Shown here: positions 45,521 to 53,952 of the stretch, in pieces
Numbering within the stretch: position 1 is the stretch's first letter
How the letters are laid out: each line of letters starts with the position of its first letter
NCBI GenBank assembly: GCA_041397365.1
Contig: JAWKWT010000001.1
Coordinates: 310,001 to 374,000 of the forward strand
Reading direction: 5' to 3'
DNA from: P52-10 sp041397365
GTDB taxonomy: Bacteria; Pseudomonadota; Alphaproteobacteria; Rhizobiales; Xanthobacteraceae
DNA: 64,000 nucleotides
Made by a program: the position numbers and the translations under genes
Notes under the pieces: model-generated
Seen by the model: only the letters and a program-made list of their open reading frames with translations
Told to the model about the DNA's origin: nothing
Databases searched by the model: none

Positions 45521-45901
45521 TCAGCTCGCCACCGCCTCGGCCGGCAGCCATGCCCGTATCTTTCCGAGCAGCCGTTGCAGATCGACCGGCTTCGTATCGA
45601 AATCCGAACAGCCGACCTCGACACTGCGGACACGGTCGCTCGCCAGCGCATGCGCGGTCAACGCGATGATCGGAATATGGCGCGTCGCCGGATCGGCCTT
45701 GATGAGCAGCGTCGCTTCCCAGCCGTCCATCGCGCCCAGCGCCACGTCCATCAGGATGAGCGCCGGCATTTCCGACTTCGCCTTGGCGACGCCCTCGGCG
45801 CCGTCAACCGCGCAGACGATTTCAAAACCCTGACGCTGCAATCGCCGCGTCAGCATATCGCGATTGATCTCGTTGTCTTCGACCAGCAGAATCTTAGCCA
45901 T
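45521..45901 (-). CDS. Single-domain CheY-like response regulator
   Basis: 126 residues from the ATG at 45901; the longer frame upstream merely overlaps the kinase. It is one REC domain: acidic pocket in ILLVEDNEINRD, phospho-acceptor Asp52 in ALILMDVALGAMDG, the Thr/Ala switch in IIALTAHALASD, and Lys104 in FDTKPVDLQ. It has no output domain, so it must act by protein contact (DivK/CheY-like or phosphorelay). Its start overlaps the end of the histidine kinase gene by 8 bases, so the two are a translationally coupled pair. Confidence 0.93.
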   Translation of the reverse strand: MAKILLVEDNEINRDMLTRRLQRQGFEIVCAVDGAEGVAKAKSEMPALILMDVALGAMDGWEATLLIKADPATRHIPIIALTAHALASDRVRSVEVGCSDFDTKPVDLQRLLGKIRAWLPAEAVAS

Positions 45902-47378
45902 GAACCAGGACCTCTTCCCGGTCGCCTGACGCGCCGTGAGGCATCGCCGGCACCAGTGTCGCCTCCGCATGGGGATCGGACGGCACAGCACCCGGAATCG
46001 CCGCCGGCAAACGAATCTCGAACCGGCTGCCCTGACCGGGTTCGCTCTCGACCGTGATCTCGCCGCCCATGAGCTGACAGAGCTTCTGGCTCAGCGCCAG
46101 TCCGAGTCCGGTGCCGCCATATTTGCTGGTGGTCGAATCGTCGACGACCGAAAACTTCTCGAACAGGCGTTCAACCTGCTCCTTGGCAAGGCCGATGCCG
46201 GTATCCTCGACGGCGACCAGAATTTCGTCGCCGGCCTCGCCGGGACGGCGCGAGGCGATGATACGGACCCGGCCACCTTGCGTGAACTTGTGCGCGTTGT
46301 CGTAAAGATGGGTCAGCATGTTGCGGAATTTGTCGATGTCCCAAACCACATCGCCAAGATCGGCGGCGAGTTCGACGGAAACGGAATTCCGGTTCGCTTC
46401 GGCCAGACGACGTTCCGCGTGTACGACCTCTTGAACGAGAAGACCGGGATCGACCCTCTCCGGCACCAGCTCCATCTTCCCCGCCTCGATCTTCGACAGA
46501 TCGAGAATTTCATTCACCAGTTTCAAAAGATGTTGGCCGGCGTCGTGAATCTTCTTCAGATCGGCGACGCTCATCAGGTCGCCTTCGTCCTCGGCGTCCT
46601 CCAGCAGGATCTGGCTGTAGCCGATCACCGCGTTCAGCGGCGTGCGCAGTTCGTGGCTCATCTTGGCGAGGAATTCCGCCTTGGCGGCGCCCGCCTGCTC
46701 GGCTTCCTCGGTCGCCTTGCGCAATTCGGCGGCGGTTGCGAGATGCAGGCGCATCTCCGCTTCGATTTCGCTCTGGGATGCCAGAACCTTCGCATAATAG
46801 AGCGCCATCATCGCGACATAGATCGCCGCCGCCGTGGTCGAGACCAGCCCGAGGCCCTGCATCGCATCGACCGGCATGGTTTTTTCCACGGGAAACGCGA
46901 ACAGATAGAAGCCGCAGAAGGCGGCGAAATTGACGACGAACATCGCCATCACGATCAGCCGCAGCGTCGGCGAGGCACCGAGATAGAAGAACGCCAGCAG
47001 CGGAATGGTCAGAACCCAGGCAAGCGTCGGCGACGTCACGCCACCATAGAAATAGCAGCTCCACAGAATGCAGAAGATCAGGTTCTGCACCGACAGCAAC
47101 GCCAGCGGGTTGTACGGCGCGCCGGCTTTCAGCAGAAACGGAAAGACCCAGAACGCCGTGATCGAGGCGGCGAGAACGGCGACCGGATAGCCCGGCGCGG
47201 GATCGAACACATAGAGCGCGATCGGCACGACGTTGCCGATGAACGGCCCCAGAATATGGCTGACGAGAAAGACGTGCGCCCGCTTTCTGAGCTCGCGGTC
47301 GGCGGCGACGGCGGGCGGAATGAAGAAATCGACCGCACTGTCCAGCGCGGAAATGAATCTGACCAGCGCACCGCTCAT
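45894..47378 (-). CDS. Hybrid-type sensor histidine kinase with multi-pass N-terminal domain
   Basis: 494 residues from the ATG at 47378. The N-terminal region (about 35-200) has six predicted membrane helices with short loops and no periplasmic domain; FYGGVTSPTLAWVLTIPLLAFFYLG is a distinctive re-entrant-like segment. A coiled linker (200-232), the HisKA dimerisation helix with His242 (FLAKMSHELRTPLNAVIG) and a HATPase_c domain follow (YDNAHKFTQGG N-box, DTGIGLAKEQ G1, YGGTGLGLALSQ G2). No receiver is fused; the partner is the overlapping CheY-like gene. The N-terminus is clearly homologous to that of the divergent kinase, so they arose by duplication and probably sense related, membrane-soluble cues. 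Confidence 0.9.
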   Translation of the reverse strand: MSGALVRFISALDSAVDFFIPPAVAADRELRKRAHVFLVSHILGPFIGNVVPIALYVFDPAPGYPVAVLAASITAFWVFPFLLKAGAPYNPLALLSVQNLIFCILWSCYFYGGVTSPTLAWVLTIPLLAFFYLGASPTLRLIVMAMFVVNFAAFCGFYLFAFPVEKTMPVDAMQGLGLVSTTAAAIYVAMMALYYAKVLASQSEIEAEMRLHLATAAELRKATEEAEQAGAAKAEFLAKMSHELRTPLNAVIGYSQILLEDAEDEGDLMSVADLKKIHDAGQHLLKLVNEILDLSKIEAGKMELVPERVDPGLLVQEVVHAERRLAEANRNSVSVELAADLGDVVWDIDKFRNMLTHLYDNAHKFTQGGRVRIIASRRPGEAGDEILVAVEDTGIGLAKEQVERLFEKFSVVDDSTTSKYGGTGLGLALSQKLCQLMGGEITVESEPGQGSRFEIRLPAAIPGAVPSDPHAEATLVPAMPHGASGDREEVLVHG

Positions 47379-47450
47379 AGTTACCGTTCGCCCCGAAAGC
47401 TGTGCCTGCGCGGATGCGCTGCACGATAATGTCAGGAACGATCCCACAAG

Positions 47451-47513
47451 CCGTTTAAAGCCGCGTTAAGTGATGGAACTCAACGGAACCCGCTTAAACG
47501 TAATCTTAAACGG
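47451..47513. promoter_or_regulatory. CtrA-type site and TTAAACG repeats between the two kinase genes
   Basis: TTAA-N7-TTAA, the CtrA full-site consensus, is perfect at 47455-47469. A second pair of TTAA boxes (47494 and 47506) has an 8-base spacer. A motif close to CTTAAACGG occurs three times (47451 inverted, 47492, 47504). The cluster lies in the 184-base gap between divergent start codons, well placed to control both kinases. Confidence 0.5.
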
Positions 47514-47562
47514 AGCGACCTACGGTTGCGGCAAATAGATACCCACGACAGGTACACCCAGA

Positions 47563-48984
47563 ATGAGTGTGCTTGAGAGAGCCCTTAAAGTCATTGACTG
47601 GTTCATCCCGCATGCCGCGCATGCGGAGCGAGCCGAGCTCAGCCTTGCTCGCAACTTCGTCTTCACGCATCTGTTCGGGCCGCTGATTTCGCAGTCCATC
47701 AGCCTGTTTCTCTATCGCAGCGATCCCGATCCGGGCTGGGCCTGCTGGACGATCATCGTTTCGATCTGGCTGTTCTGGGCGCTGCCCTTCGTCTACCGCT
47801 TCACCGGCAATCTCTTGCTCTCGGCGCTTCTGTCGGTCGAGCTGCTGGCGTTCGCCTCCCTGCTCGGCGCGTTCTTCTATGGCGGCGTCTCCTCGCCGTT
47901 CCTGCCGTGGCTGATCGTCAGTTTGCTTCTTGGTTTCTTTTATCTTTCCGAGCGGCCGCTCCTGGTGGTGGCGCTGTTCACCTTCAATATCCTGGTCTTC
48001 TGCTGCGGCTATCTCGCCTTCGGCTTCCCGCAGGTCGTCTCGCAGGAACAGCTGACGCCGGTCGGCTGGATCTCGATCCTGTCGGCGACGATCTATATGT
48101 CATGGATGGCGATCTACTACGCCAACGTGATTTCGATGCGCTCCAACCTCGAACGCGAGACCGAGCGGCATCGGCAGACCGCCGAACGCCTGCGTCAGGC
48201 GAAGGACATGGCGGATCTCGCCAACCGCAACAAGTCGATCTTCCTCGCCAAGATGAGCCACGAACTGCGCACGCCGCTGAACGCAGTGATCGGCTTCAGC
48301 GAGGTCCTGCTGGAGGACGCCGAAGCCGAAAACCAGACTGCAAAGATCGTCGACCTGCAACGCATCAATTCGGCCGGCCAGCATCTGCTGTCGCTCGTGA
48401 CCGACGTGCTCGATCTGTCGAAGATCGAGGCCAACTGCATCGACGTGAATGTCGACCGCTTCGACCTCAACGTTCTGATCGACGAGGTTGTCGCGACCGG
48501 CCAGCCGCTGATGACGGCGAACGGCAACAAGCTCATCGTCAAGCGGGTCGGACAGCTCGGCGAGGTCTCGACCGATCAGACCAAGCTGCGCCAGGTCGTC
48601 CTCAATCTCCTGAGCAACGCCGCGAAGTTCACCGAGAAAGGCACGATCACGCTCACCGTCCAGCGCGACAAGACGGCGAGCAGCGACTGGATCGAGATTC
48701 AGGTGCGCGACACCGGCATCGGCATCGCGCCGGCCGATCTCGCCCGCCTGTTCCGGAATTTCCAGCAGGCGACCAGCACGACCTCGCGCAAATACGGAGG
48801 AACCGGACTCGGACTTTCGTTAAGCCAGCGCCTGAGCGCGCTGATGGGCGGCGGCATCACCGCCAAAAGCGAAATCGGCGCAGGCTCGTGCTTCACCGTC
48901 CGCCTGCCGGGCTGGCTGGATGAAGCCGCCGCCGACGAAGCGACTCCGATTCTTTCACAGTTGACCCCAAGCGTTGCAGTATAA
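47563..48984 (+). CDS. Sensor histidine kinase with multi-pass N-terminal domain, paralogue
   Basis: 473 residues. Layout matches the divergent kinase: WFIPHAAHAERAELSLARNFVF start, six membrane helices (about 30-190) including FFYGGVSSPFLPWLIVSLLLGFFYLS, then a helical linker, HisKA with His233 (FLAKMSHELRTPLNAVIGF) and HATPase_c (NLLSNAAKFTEKG, DTGIGIAPADLA, YGGTGLGLSLSQ). The catalytic parts look fully active. Its stop lies 4 bases before the start of the REC-GGDEF-EAL gene, so the kinase very probably phosphorylates that receiver and so controls c-di-GMP level. The sensed signal is unknown. Confidence 0.92.
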   Translation: MSVLERALKVIDWFIPHAAHAERAELSLARNFVFTHLFGPLISQSISLFLYRSDPDPGWACWTIIVSIWLFWALPFVYRFTGNLLLSALLSVELLAFASLLGAFFYGGVSSPFLPWLIVSLLLGFFYLSERPLLVVALFTFNILVFCCGYLAFGFPQVVSQEQLTPVGWISILSATIYMSWMAIYYANVISMRSNLERETERHRQTAERLRQAKDMADLANRNKSIFLAKMSHELRTPLNAVIGFSEVLLEDAEAENQTAKIVDLQRINSAGQHLLSLVTDVLDLSKIEANCIDVNVDRFDLNVLIDEVVATGQPLMTANGNKLIVKRVGQLGEVSTDQTKLRQVVLNLLSNAAKFTEKGTITLTVQRDKTASSDWIEIQVRDTGIGIAPADLARLFRNFQQATSTTSRKYGGTGLGLSLSQRLSALMGGGITAKSEIGAGSCFTVRLPGWLDEAAADEATPILSQLTPSVAV

Positions 48985-48988
48985 AAAC

Positions 48989-50887
48989 ATGTACCAGTCC
49001 GCACTGAAGCACGACGACATCGCTCGTAACGGCGAGGCGCGCCCGCCGCGCATTCTGATCGTCGACGATATCGAGGACAACCGCACGGTTCTGTTGCGCA
49101 GGTTTCAGCGCCGGGGTTTTGAAGTCGTCGAGGCCGACAGCGGCTCCCAGGCGATCCAACATGTGAACGCAGACAATTTCGACGTCGTCTTGCTCGACGT
49201 CATGATGCCCAGATGGACGGCATCGAAACGCTCCGCCGGTTGCGTCAGACCAAGCCCGCATCGGCGCTGCCGGTCATCATGGTGACGGCGCGCGCGGAGA
49301 GCAACAATATCGTCGAGGCGCTGGAGCTTGGCGCCAACGATTACGTGACCAAGCCGGTCGATTTCGCGGTGGCGCTCGCGCGTCAACGCGCAGGTCGCGC
49401 GCAAGCGCGCCGAGGACGAGGCCAATCACGCGAGCCTGTCGCTTCAGAATGCAAACAACGATCTTGAGGAACGGGTGGCGGAGCGGACCAAGCGTCTGTT
49501 CGAGGCCAACCAGAAACTTCAGACCGAGATCGCCCAGCGCGAGGAATCGGAAGCGCGCTCGCAATACCTTGCACACCACGACACGCTCACCGGCCTCGGC
49601 AACCGGCTGCTGTTCAAGCAGCAGCTCGAACAGGCGTTGCAGGACGTGGCCGTCACCGGCCAGTCGCTGGCGATCCTGTTCGTGGATCTCGACGGGTTCA
49701 AGAGCGTCAACGATACGCTCGGCCACTCGATCGGCGACAATCTTCTCAAGAGCATTTCCACCAGCTTGCGCGATCTCGTCGGCGAATCGGACCGGATCGC
49801 GCGCCTCGGCGGCGACGAATTCGCCGTTCTCCAGCTTGCCGATCAGCAGCCGTCGAAAGCGATCGCGCTGTCGGAGCAGATCATCAAGAAGATCAGCGTG
49901 CCGCATCGCATCGACGGTCACGACGTGACGGTCGGCGCCAGCATCGGCATCGTCGTCCGCGAAACCAATGACGCCACGCCGGAAGAGCTGCTGAAGAACG
50001 CCGACCTTGCGATGTATCGCGCCAAGTCCGACGGCCGCGGCACCTATCGCGTGTTCAACCCGGAAATGGACGCGGCGGCGCAGGCCCGGCGGCAATTGGA
50101 GATCGACATGCGCGCGGGCTTCGCGCGCGGCGAGTTCGAGCTGCATTATCAGCCGCTCATCAACCTCCAGACCAAGCTCGTCAGCGGCTTCGAGGCGCTG
50201 ATGCGCTGGACACATCCCGAGCGCGGCAACGTGCCGCCTTCGGAATTCATTCCGGTCGCGGAGGAAATCGGTCTCATCAATCAGCTCGGCGACTGGGCAC
50301 TGCGCGAAGCCTGCGCCGAGGCGACGAAGTGGCCGAAAGACATTCATGTGGCCGTGAACCTGTCGCCGACGCAGTTCCTCAAGACCGGGCTCGTCACCTC
50401 GGTCGTCAACGCGCTGGCCGCAACCAGGCTTGATCCGTCGCGGCTCGAACTCGAAATCACCGAATCGGTGCTGCTGGAGAAGTCCGACCGCAACATCTCG
50501 ATCCTGGTCCAGCTCCGTCAGCTCGGCGTGCGGATCTCCATGGACGATTTCGGCACCGGCTATTCGAGCCTCGGCTATCTGCGCCATTTCCGCTTCGACA
50601 AGATCAAGATCGACCAGACCTTCGTCCGCGACCTGATGAAGAACCCGGACAATCTCGCCATCGTCAAGGCGATCGCCAGCCTCGGCATCAGTCTCGGCAT
50701 CGCGACGACGGCGGAAGGCGTCGAGACCGAGGAGCAGATGCGCTATCTCGATCTTGAGGGATGCACGGAGGTGCAGGGCTATCTGTACAGCAAGCCCATT
50801 CCGGCGGAAAATATCGACGACCTGCTGTCGGGCATCTCGGCGGAAGCGGGTCGGTTTTTCTCGGCGGAGCGGTATAAGACAGACTGA
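48989..50887 (+). pseudogene. REC-GGDEF-EAL c-di-GMP regulator, two frameshifts as sequenced
   Basis: Three domains in order across about 632 codons. The receiver (ILIVDDIEDNRTV, VVLLDVMMP with the acceptor Asp) breaks near 49210 where one base is missing. It resumes MDGIETLRRLRQTKPASALP and TKPVDFAVALA, then breaks again near 49381 with another missing base before NAQVARKRAEDEANHASL, a coiled linker. From 49475 to the stop the frame is clean: GGDEF with RLGGDEFAVL and EAL with GFEALMRW, DDFGTGYSSLGYLRHF and TAEGVETEEQ. Both catalytic signatures are kept, so a bifunctional cyclase/phosphodiesterase is expected. The indels look like assembly errors, since everything else is conserved. The upstream kinase is the likely partner. 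Confidence 0.88.
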
Positions 50888-51176
50888 GCGTCGCTGGTGT
50901 TCGAAACGCCGCGCCGCTGAGAAACAGTGTGCTGTTAGGAGCGCGAGAACGTCGCACGGCTATCTGGCTGCGGCAACACTGGCTGCGATATTGCCGCGCA
51001 AGCTGATGGTTCCGTTCCCGCTGCATCATACTGCAAGACGCTTGTGAAGACGGCGTGAAATGCGTCATGGCCGAGCCAATGACGTTCCGATAGGATGACC
51101 GCGAATACGCCTCTTTGTCTGCTTATTGCGAGTCCGGACTGCTTATTTGGCATCCCTTTCGTCCAGGAGTGCGACG

Positions 51177-52151
51177 ATGCGCAACGCGGCTTTTTTAATC
51201 GCTCTCTGGTTGTTCACCGGTGCGGCTCATGCGCAAGACATCTCCGTGACTCGCGTCCATTTCCCGGCGGGACAGACCGGAACGACGATCAAGGGCGTCT
51301 TGAAGGGCAACAAAATCGCGGATTACTTGCTCGGAGCAAGCGCAGGGCAGCGCATCACGATCTCGTTGAAAACCAACAATACCTCAAGCTACTTCAACCT
51401 GATGCCCGCCGGCAGCGAAACCGCCATTCACAATGGGTCGACCAACGATAACGACTATCGGGGCACTCTGCCGTCAAATGGCGATTACCGAATAAGGGTT
51501 TATCTGATGCGTAATGCGGCGCGTCGAAATGAGAGCGCCAGCTATACGCTTTCCGTCTCGATAGGTGGCGCGGCCGCTGCAAATCCATCCAGCACCGCTC
51601 CCGACTATGCCGATGGGCTGATGGGTGGTCCGGACTACTGGCAGGTCAGGGGCGTCCCTTCCGGCGATAAACTCAACGTTCGGTCGGACGCTGGATCATC
51701 GCACGATATTACCGGAACGCTGACCAATGGCGAGCACATCCGCAATCTGGGCTGCAAGACGATCGAAACGACCAAATGGTGTCATATCCGAAGAGAGACA
51801 GAACGGCCTCTGAATGGCTGGGTCGCAGGTCGCTATCTGGTCGAAGCAGCCGCAATGCCGGGCGAGGCTGCCCGCTCTCAGACGACAGGCGAAATCCCTT
51901 GTGCTGCTAGAGCCGGTCAGCCGACGATGCATTGTCCTTTCCGCTCGACGCGCGGTCGCAACGGACATGCCAGTGTGTGGGTGCAGCTCCCATCGGGCGA
52001 CGAACGCTACATCGAGTTTATCGGCGGAATCCCGCTCAACACCGATCCTGGTCTTAAAATCGCCTATGAAAAGGTATCGGATCTCTATCTGATCCGCGTT
52101 GGCGGCGAGGAGCGTTACGAGATACCGGAGGCTGTCGTCTACGGAGGTTGA
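51177..52151 (+). CDS. Secreted protein with a bacterial SH3-like domain
   Basis: 324 residues from the ATG at 51177 (AGGAG 8 bases upstream). The signal peptide covers residues 1-20 (ending AHAQD). Residues about 25-130 form a beta-rich domain (GTTIKGVLKGNKIADYLLGASAGQRITISLKT) like those found in inhibitor-of-g-type-lysozyme or pre-peptidase C-terminal-like modules. Residues about 155-220 are an SH3-like domain (VPSGDKLNVRSDAGSSHDITGTLTNGEHI, ending LNGWVAGRYL). The C-terminal part has two Cys and no family I recognise. A periplasmic, wall-binding role is plausible. Followed at once by a small membrane protein gene. Confidence 0.78.
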   Translation: MRNAAFLIALWLFTGAAHAQDISVTRVHFPAGQTGTTIKGVLKGNKIADYLLGASAGQRITISLKTNNTSSYFNLMPAGSETAIHNGSTNDNDYRGTLPSNGDYRIRVYLMRNAARRNESASYTLSVSIGGAAAANPSSTAPDYADGLMGGPDYWQVRGVPSGDKLNVRSDAGSSHDITGTLTNGEHIRNLGCKTIETTKWCHIRRETERPLNGWVAGRYLVEAAAMPGEAARSQTTGEIPCAARAGQPTMHCPFRSTRGRNGHASVWVQLPSGDERYIEFIGGIPLNTDPGLKIAYEKVSDLYLIRVGGEERYEIPEAVVYGG

Positions 52152-52155
52152 ATCC

Positions 52156-52374
52156 TTGGGACGTCTTGTTTCATCGGCTGTGTTGTTGGTCTGCGCGGGC
52201 GTGGCGTGCCTGTTGCTTTTCCGATTCACTCCTGCACGGATCGATGCAGATGGCTTCTTACATGAGCCCTTTTATCTAATCCCGATTGGAATCGGCCTTG
52301 TCGTCGTCGGTGCCGTGATTTTGCTCGTCAATGCTATCTGCCTGGTCGGCGCATCGAAGAGCGGGACCAGGTAA
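52156..52374 (+). CDS. Small two-helix membrane protein (DUF3955-like), TTG start
   Basis: 72 residues from a TTG at 52156, chosen because a perfect GGAGG lies 8 bases upstream inside the last codons of the preceding gene. The ATG reading from 52099 would instead overlap that gene and add unrelated residues. Two membrane helices (about 5-22 and 40-62) flank RFTPARIDADGFLHEPFYLIPIG, the pattern of DUF3955 proteins. Coupled to the SH3-like protein gene (4-base gap); function unknown. Confidence 0.7.
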   Translation: MGRLVSSAVLLVCAGVACLLLFRFTPARIDADGFLHEPFYLIPIGIGLVVVGAVILLVNAICLVGASKSGTR

Positions 52375-52540
52375 TGGATATTACTTCCATTAGCTGAACC
52401 ACCGATATCACCGCAGGTTCAGTCCTCGGCCTTGCGGCGTTCCGGCTTGCGTAAATCGAGCGCGACGAAGCGCCATGGGAAAGCTCGACAGCGGACCTGG
52501 CTGTCGTTATTTTTCTACGTCGTCATTCCATAGAGGCTTC

Positions 52541-52615
52541 TGGAGCGGGCGAAGGGATTCGAACCCTCGACCCCAACCTTGGCAAGGTTGTGCTCTACCC
52601 CTGAGCTACACCCGC
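52541..52615 (-). tRNA. tRNA-Gly (anticodon GCC)
   Basis: Cloverleaf on the minus strand: acceptor GCGGGTG paired with the 3' end CGCCCGC (one wobble), D arm AGCTCAGGGGTAGAGC, anticodon stem CAACC/GGTTG with loop TTGCCAA (anticodon GCC), T arm GAGGGTTCGAATCCCTT and an encoded CCA. Reads GGC/GGU glycine codons. Confidence 0.95.
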
Positions 52616-52848
52616 ATCCGAGAACGCGCGGCCAGAGGCCGCGGTGGCCCTCCTATGCCAAAAGCCTTTCGCCAATGCAACAGCGGCGTGAGCGAAAAGC
52701 GACCGGACCGGCCTCCGTCCGGGGCCTCCCGCCCCGGAGCATGGGGCGGCGCGGCCCTCGCCCTGCGCCGAAGGGCCGTTTCGGGACACCCAGGAACATT
52801 GAAAATCCGGCAAAACCCGCCATTTATGTCGCAAGCCATGATACCATA

Positions 52849-52947
52849 GCGTTTTCGAGCGAAGTGGATGCCGGATCGCGTCAAGAAAACGCGTTAGATC
52901 AAAAACGTGGATCAGTTTCGCAATTTAGCGAAGCGCAAAACTGATCC
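52849..52947. repeat. Compound palindromic repeat upstream of the thioredoxin gene
   Basis: Two adjacent imperfect palindromes. The first (52849-52892) has arms GCGTTTTC and GAAAACGC; the second (52909-52947) has arms GGATCAGTTT and AAACTGATCC. Both resemble intergenic elements that I associate with the Bradyrhizobium group. The flanking region 52616-52977 has no gene. Confidence 0.6.
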
Positions 52948-52977
52948 AAGGAACCGACCGGAAAACAGGGGACGGAC

Positions 52978-53901
52978 GTGACGATAGTGGAAGGCAATGG
53001 CGCCGCGCCGCCGGCAGGCGACCTGATCAAGGACACGACCACACAGACATTCATGCAGGATGTCATGGAGGAGTCGAAGCGGCAGCCGGTGCTGGTCGAT
53101 TTCTGGGCACCCTGGTGCGGCCCCTGCCGCCAGCTCACGCCGATCCTGGAAAAGGCCGTCCGCGCCGCCAAGGGCCGGGTCAAGCTCGTCAAGATGAACA
53201 TCGACGAGCATCCGGCGATCTTCCAGCAGCTCGCCTCGCAGACCGGCTCGCAGTCGATCCCGGCGGTTTTTGCTTTTTCGGGCGGCCGGCCGGTGGATGC
53301 GTTTCTGGGAGCCATTCCTGAAACGCAGATCAACGCCTTTATCGAGAAGCTGACCAAAGGGATAGCCGGGCCGCCGAGCGTCTCCGACATGCTGAAGGAG
53401 GCGGAGGCGGCGCTGGCCGAAGGCGACAGCGCGACGGCCGCCTCGATCTATGCGGAAGTGCTGCAAGAGGACGCCACCAATATCGCCGCGCTGGCCGGCC
53501 TCGCCCGCTGCTACGTCGAGACCGACGCGATCGAGCAGGCCAAGCAGACGCTGGCGATGATCCCGGAAGGCAAACGCGGCGACGCAGCGGTCAAGGCCGT
53601 GCAGGTGGCGATCGACCTCGCCGAGCAGGCGAAGTCGGTGGGACCCACCGCGGAGCTGGAGCAGAAGCTCGCCGCCAATCCGGCCGACCATCAGAGCCGC
53701 TTCGATCTCGCCGTCGCGCTCAACGCCAAGGGCGACCGCCTCAATGCGGCCAATCATCTGCTCGACATTGTGAAGCGCGACCGCAAATGGAACGATGACG
53801 GCGCGCGCAAGCAGCTGGTGCAGTTCTTCGAGGCGTGGGGCGGCGCGGACGAGGCGACCGTCGAAGGCCGCAAGCGTTTGTCGTCGCTGCTGTTCTCCTG
53901 A
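52978..53901 (+). CDS. cnoX: CnoX/YbbN-type thioredoxin-TPR co-chaperone
   Basis: 307 residues from a GTG at 52978. The N-terminal thioredoxin domain (25-130) has PVLVDFWAPWCGPCRQLTPIL with the redox pair Cys47 and Cys50, and SIPAVFAFSGGRPVDAFLG. The C-terminal half is TPR-like (LAEGDSATAASIYAEVLQEDATNIAALAGLARCYV). This is the YbbN/CnoX layout; E. coli CnoX lacks a working CXXC, whereas the Caulobacter-type protein keeps it, as here. The role is holding and reducing oxidised clients with GroEL/DnaK. The Lon-N gene follows 51 bases on. Confidence 0.9.
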   Translation: MTIVEGNGAAPPAGDLIKDTTTQTFMQDVMEESKRQPVLVDFWAPWCGPCRQLTPILEKAVRAAKGRVKLVKMNIDEHPAIFQQLASQTGSQSIPAVFAFSGGRPVDAFLGAIPETQINAFIEKLTKGIAGPPSVSDMLKEAEAALAEGDSATAASIYAEVLQEDATNIAALAGLARCYVETDAIEQAKQTLAMIPEGKRGDAAVKAVQVAIDLAEQAKSVGPTAELEQKLAANPADHQSRFDLAVALNAKGDRLNAANHLLDIVKRDRKWNDDGARKQLVQFFEAWGGADEATVEGRKRLSSLLFS

Positions 53902-53952
53902 GCAAGGATCGCCGCGCCTGCAAGATTTCGCGTGAAAGGGCCGATTTTCGAG

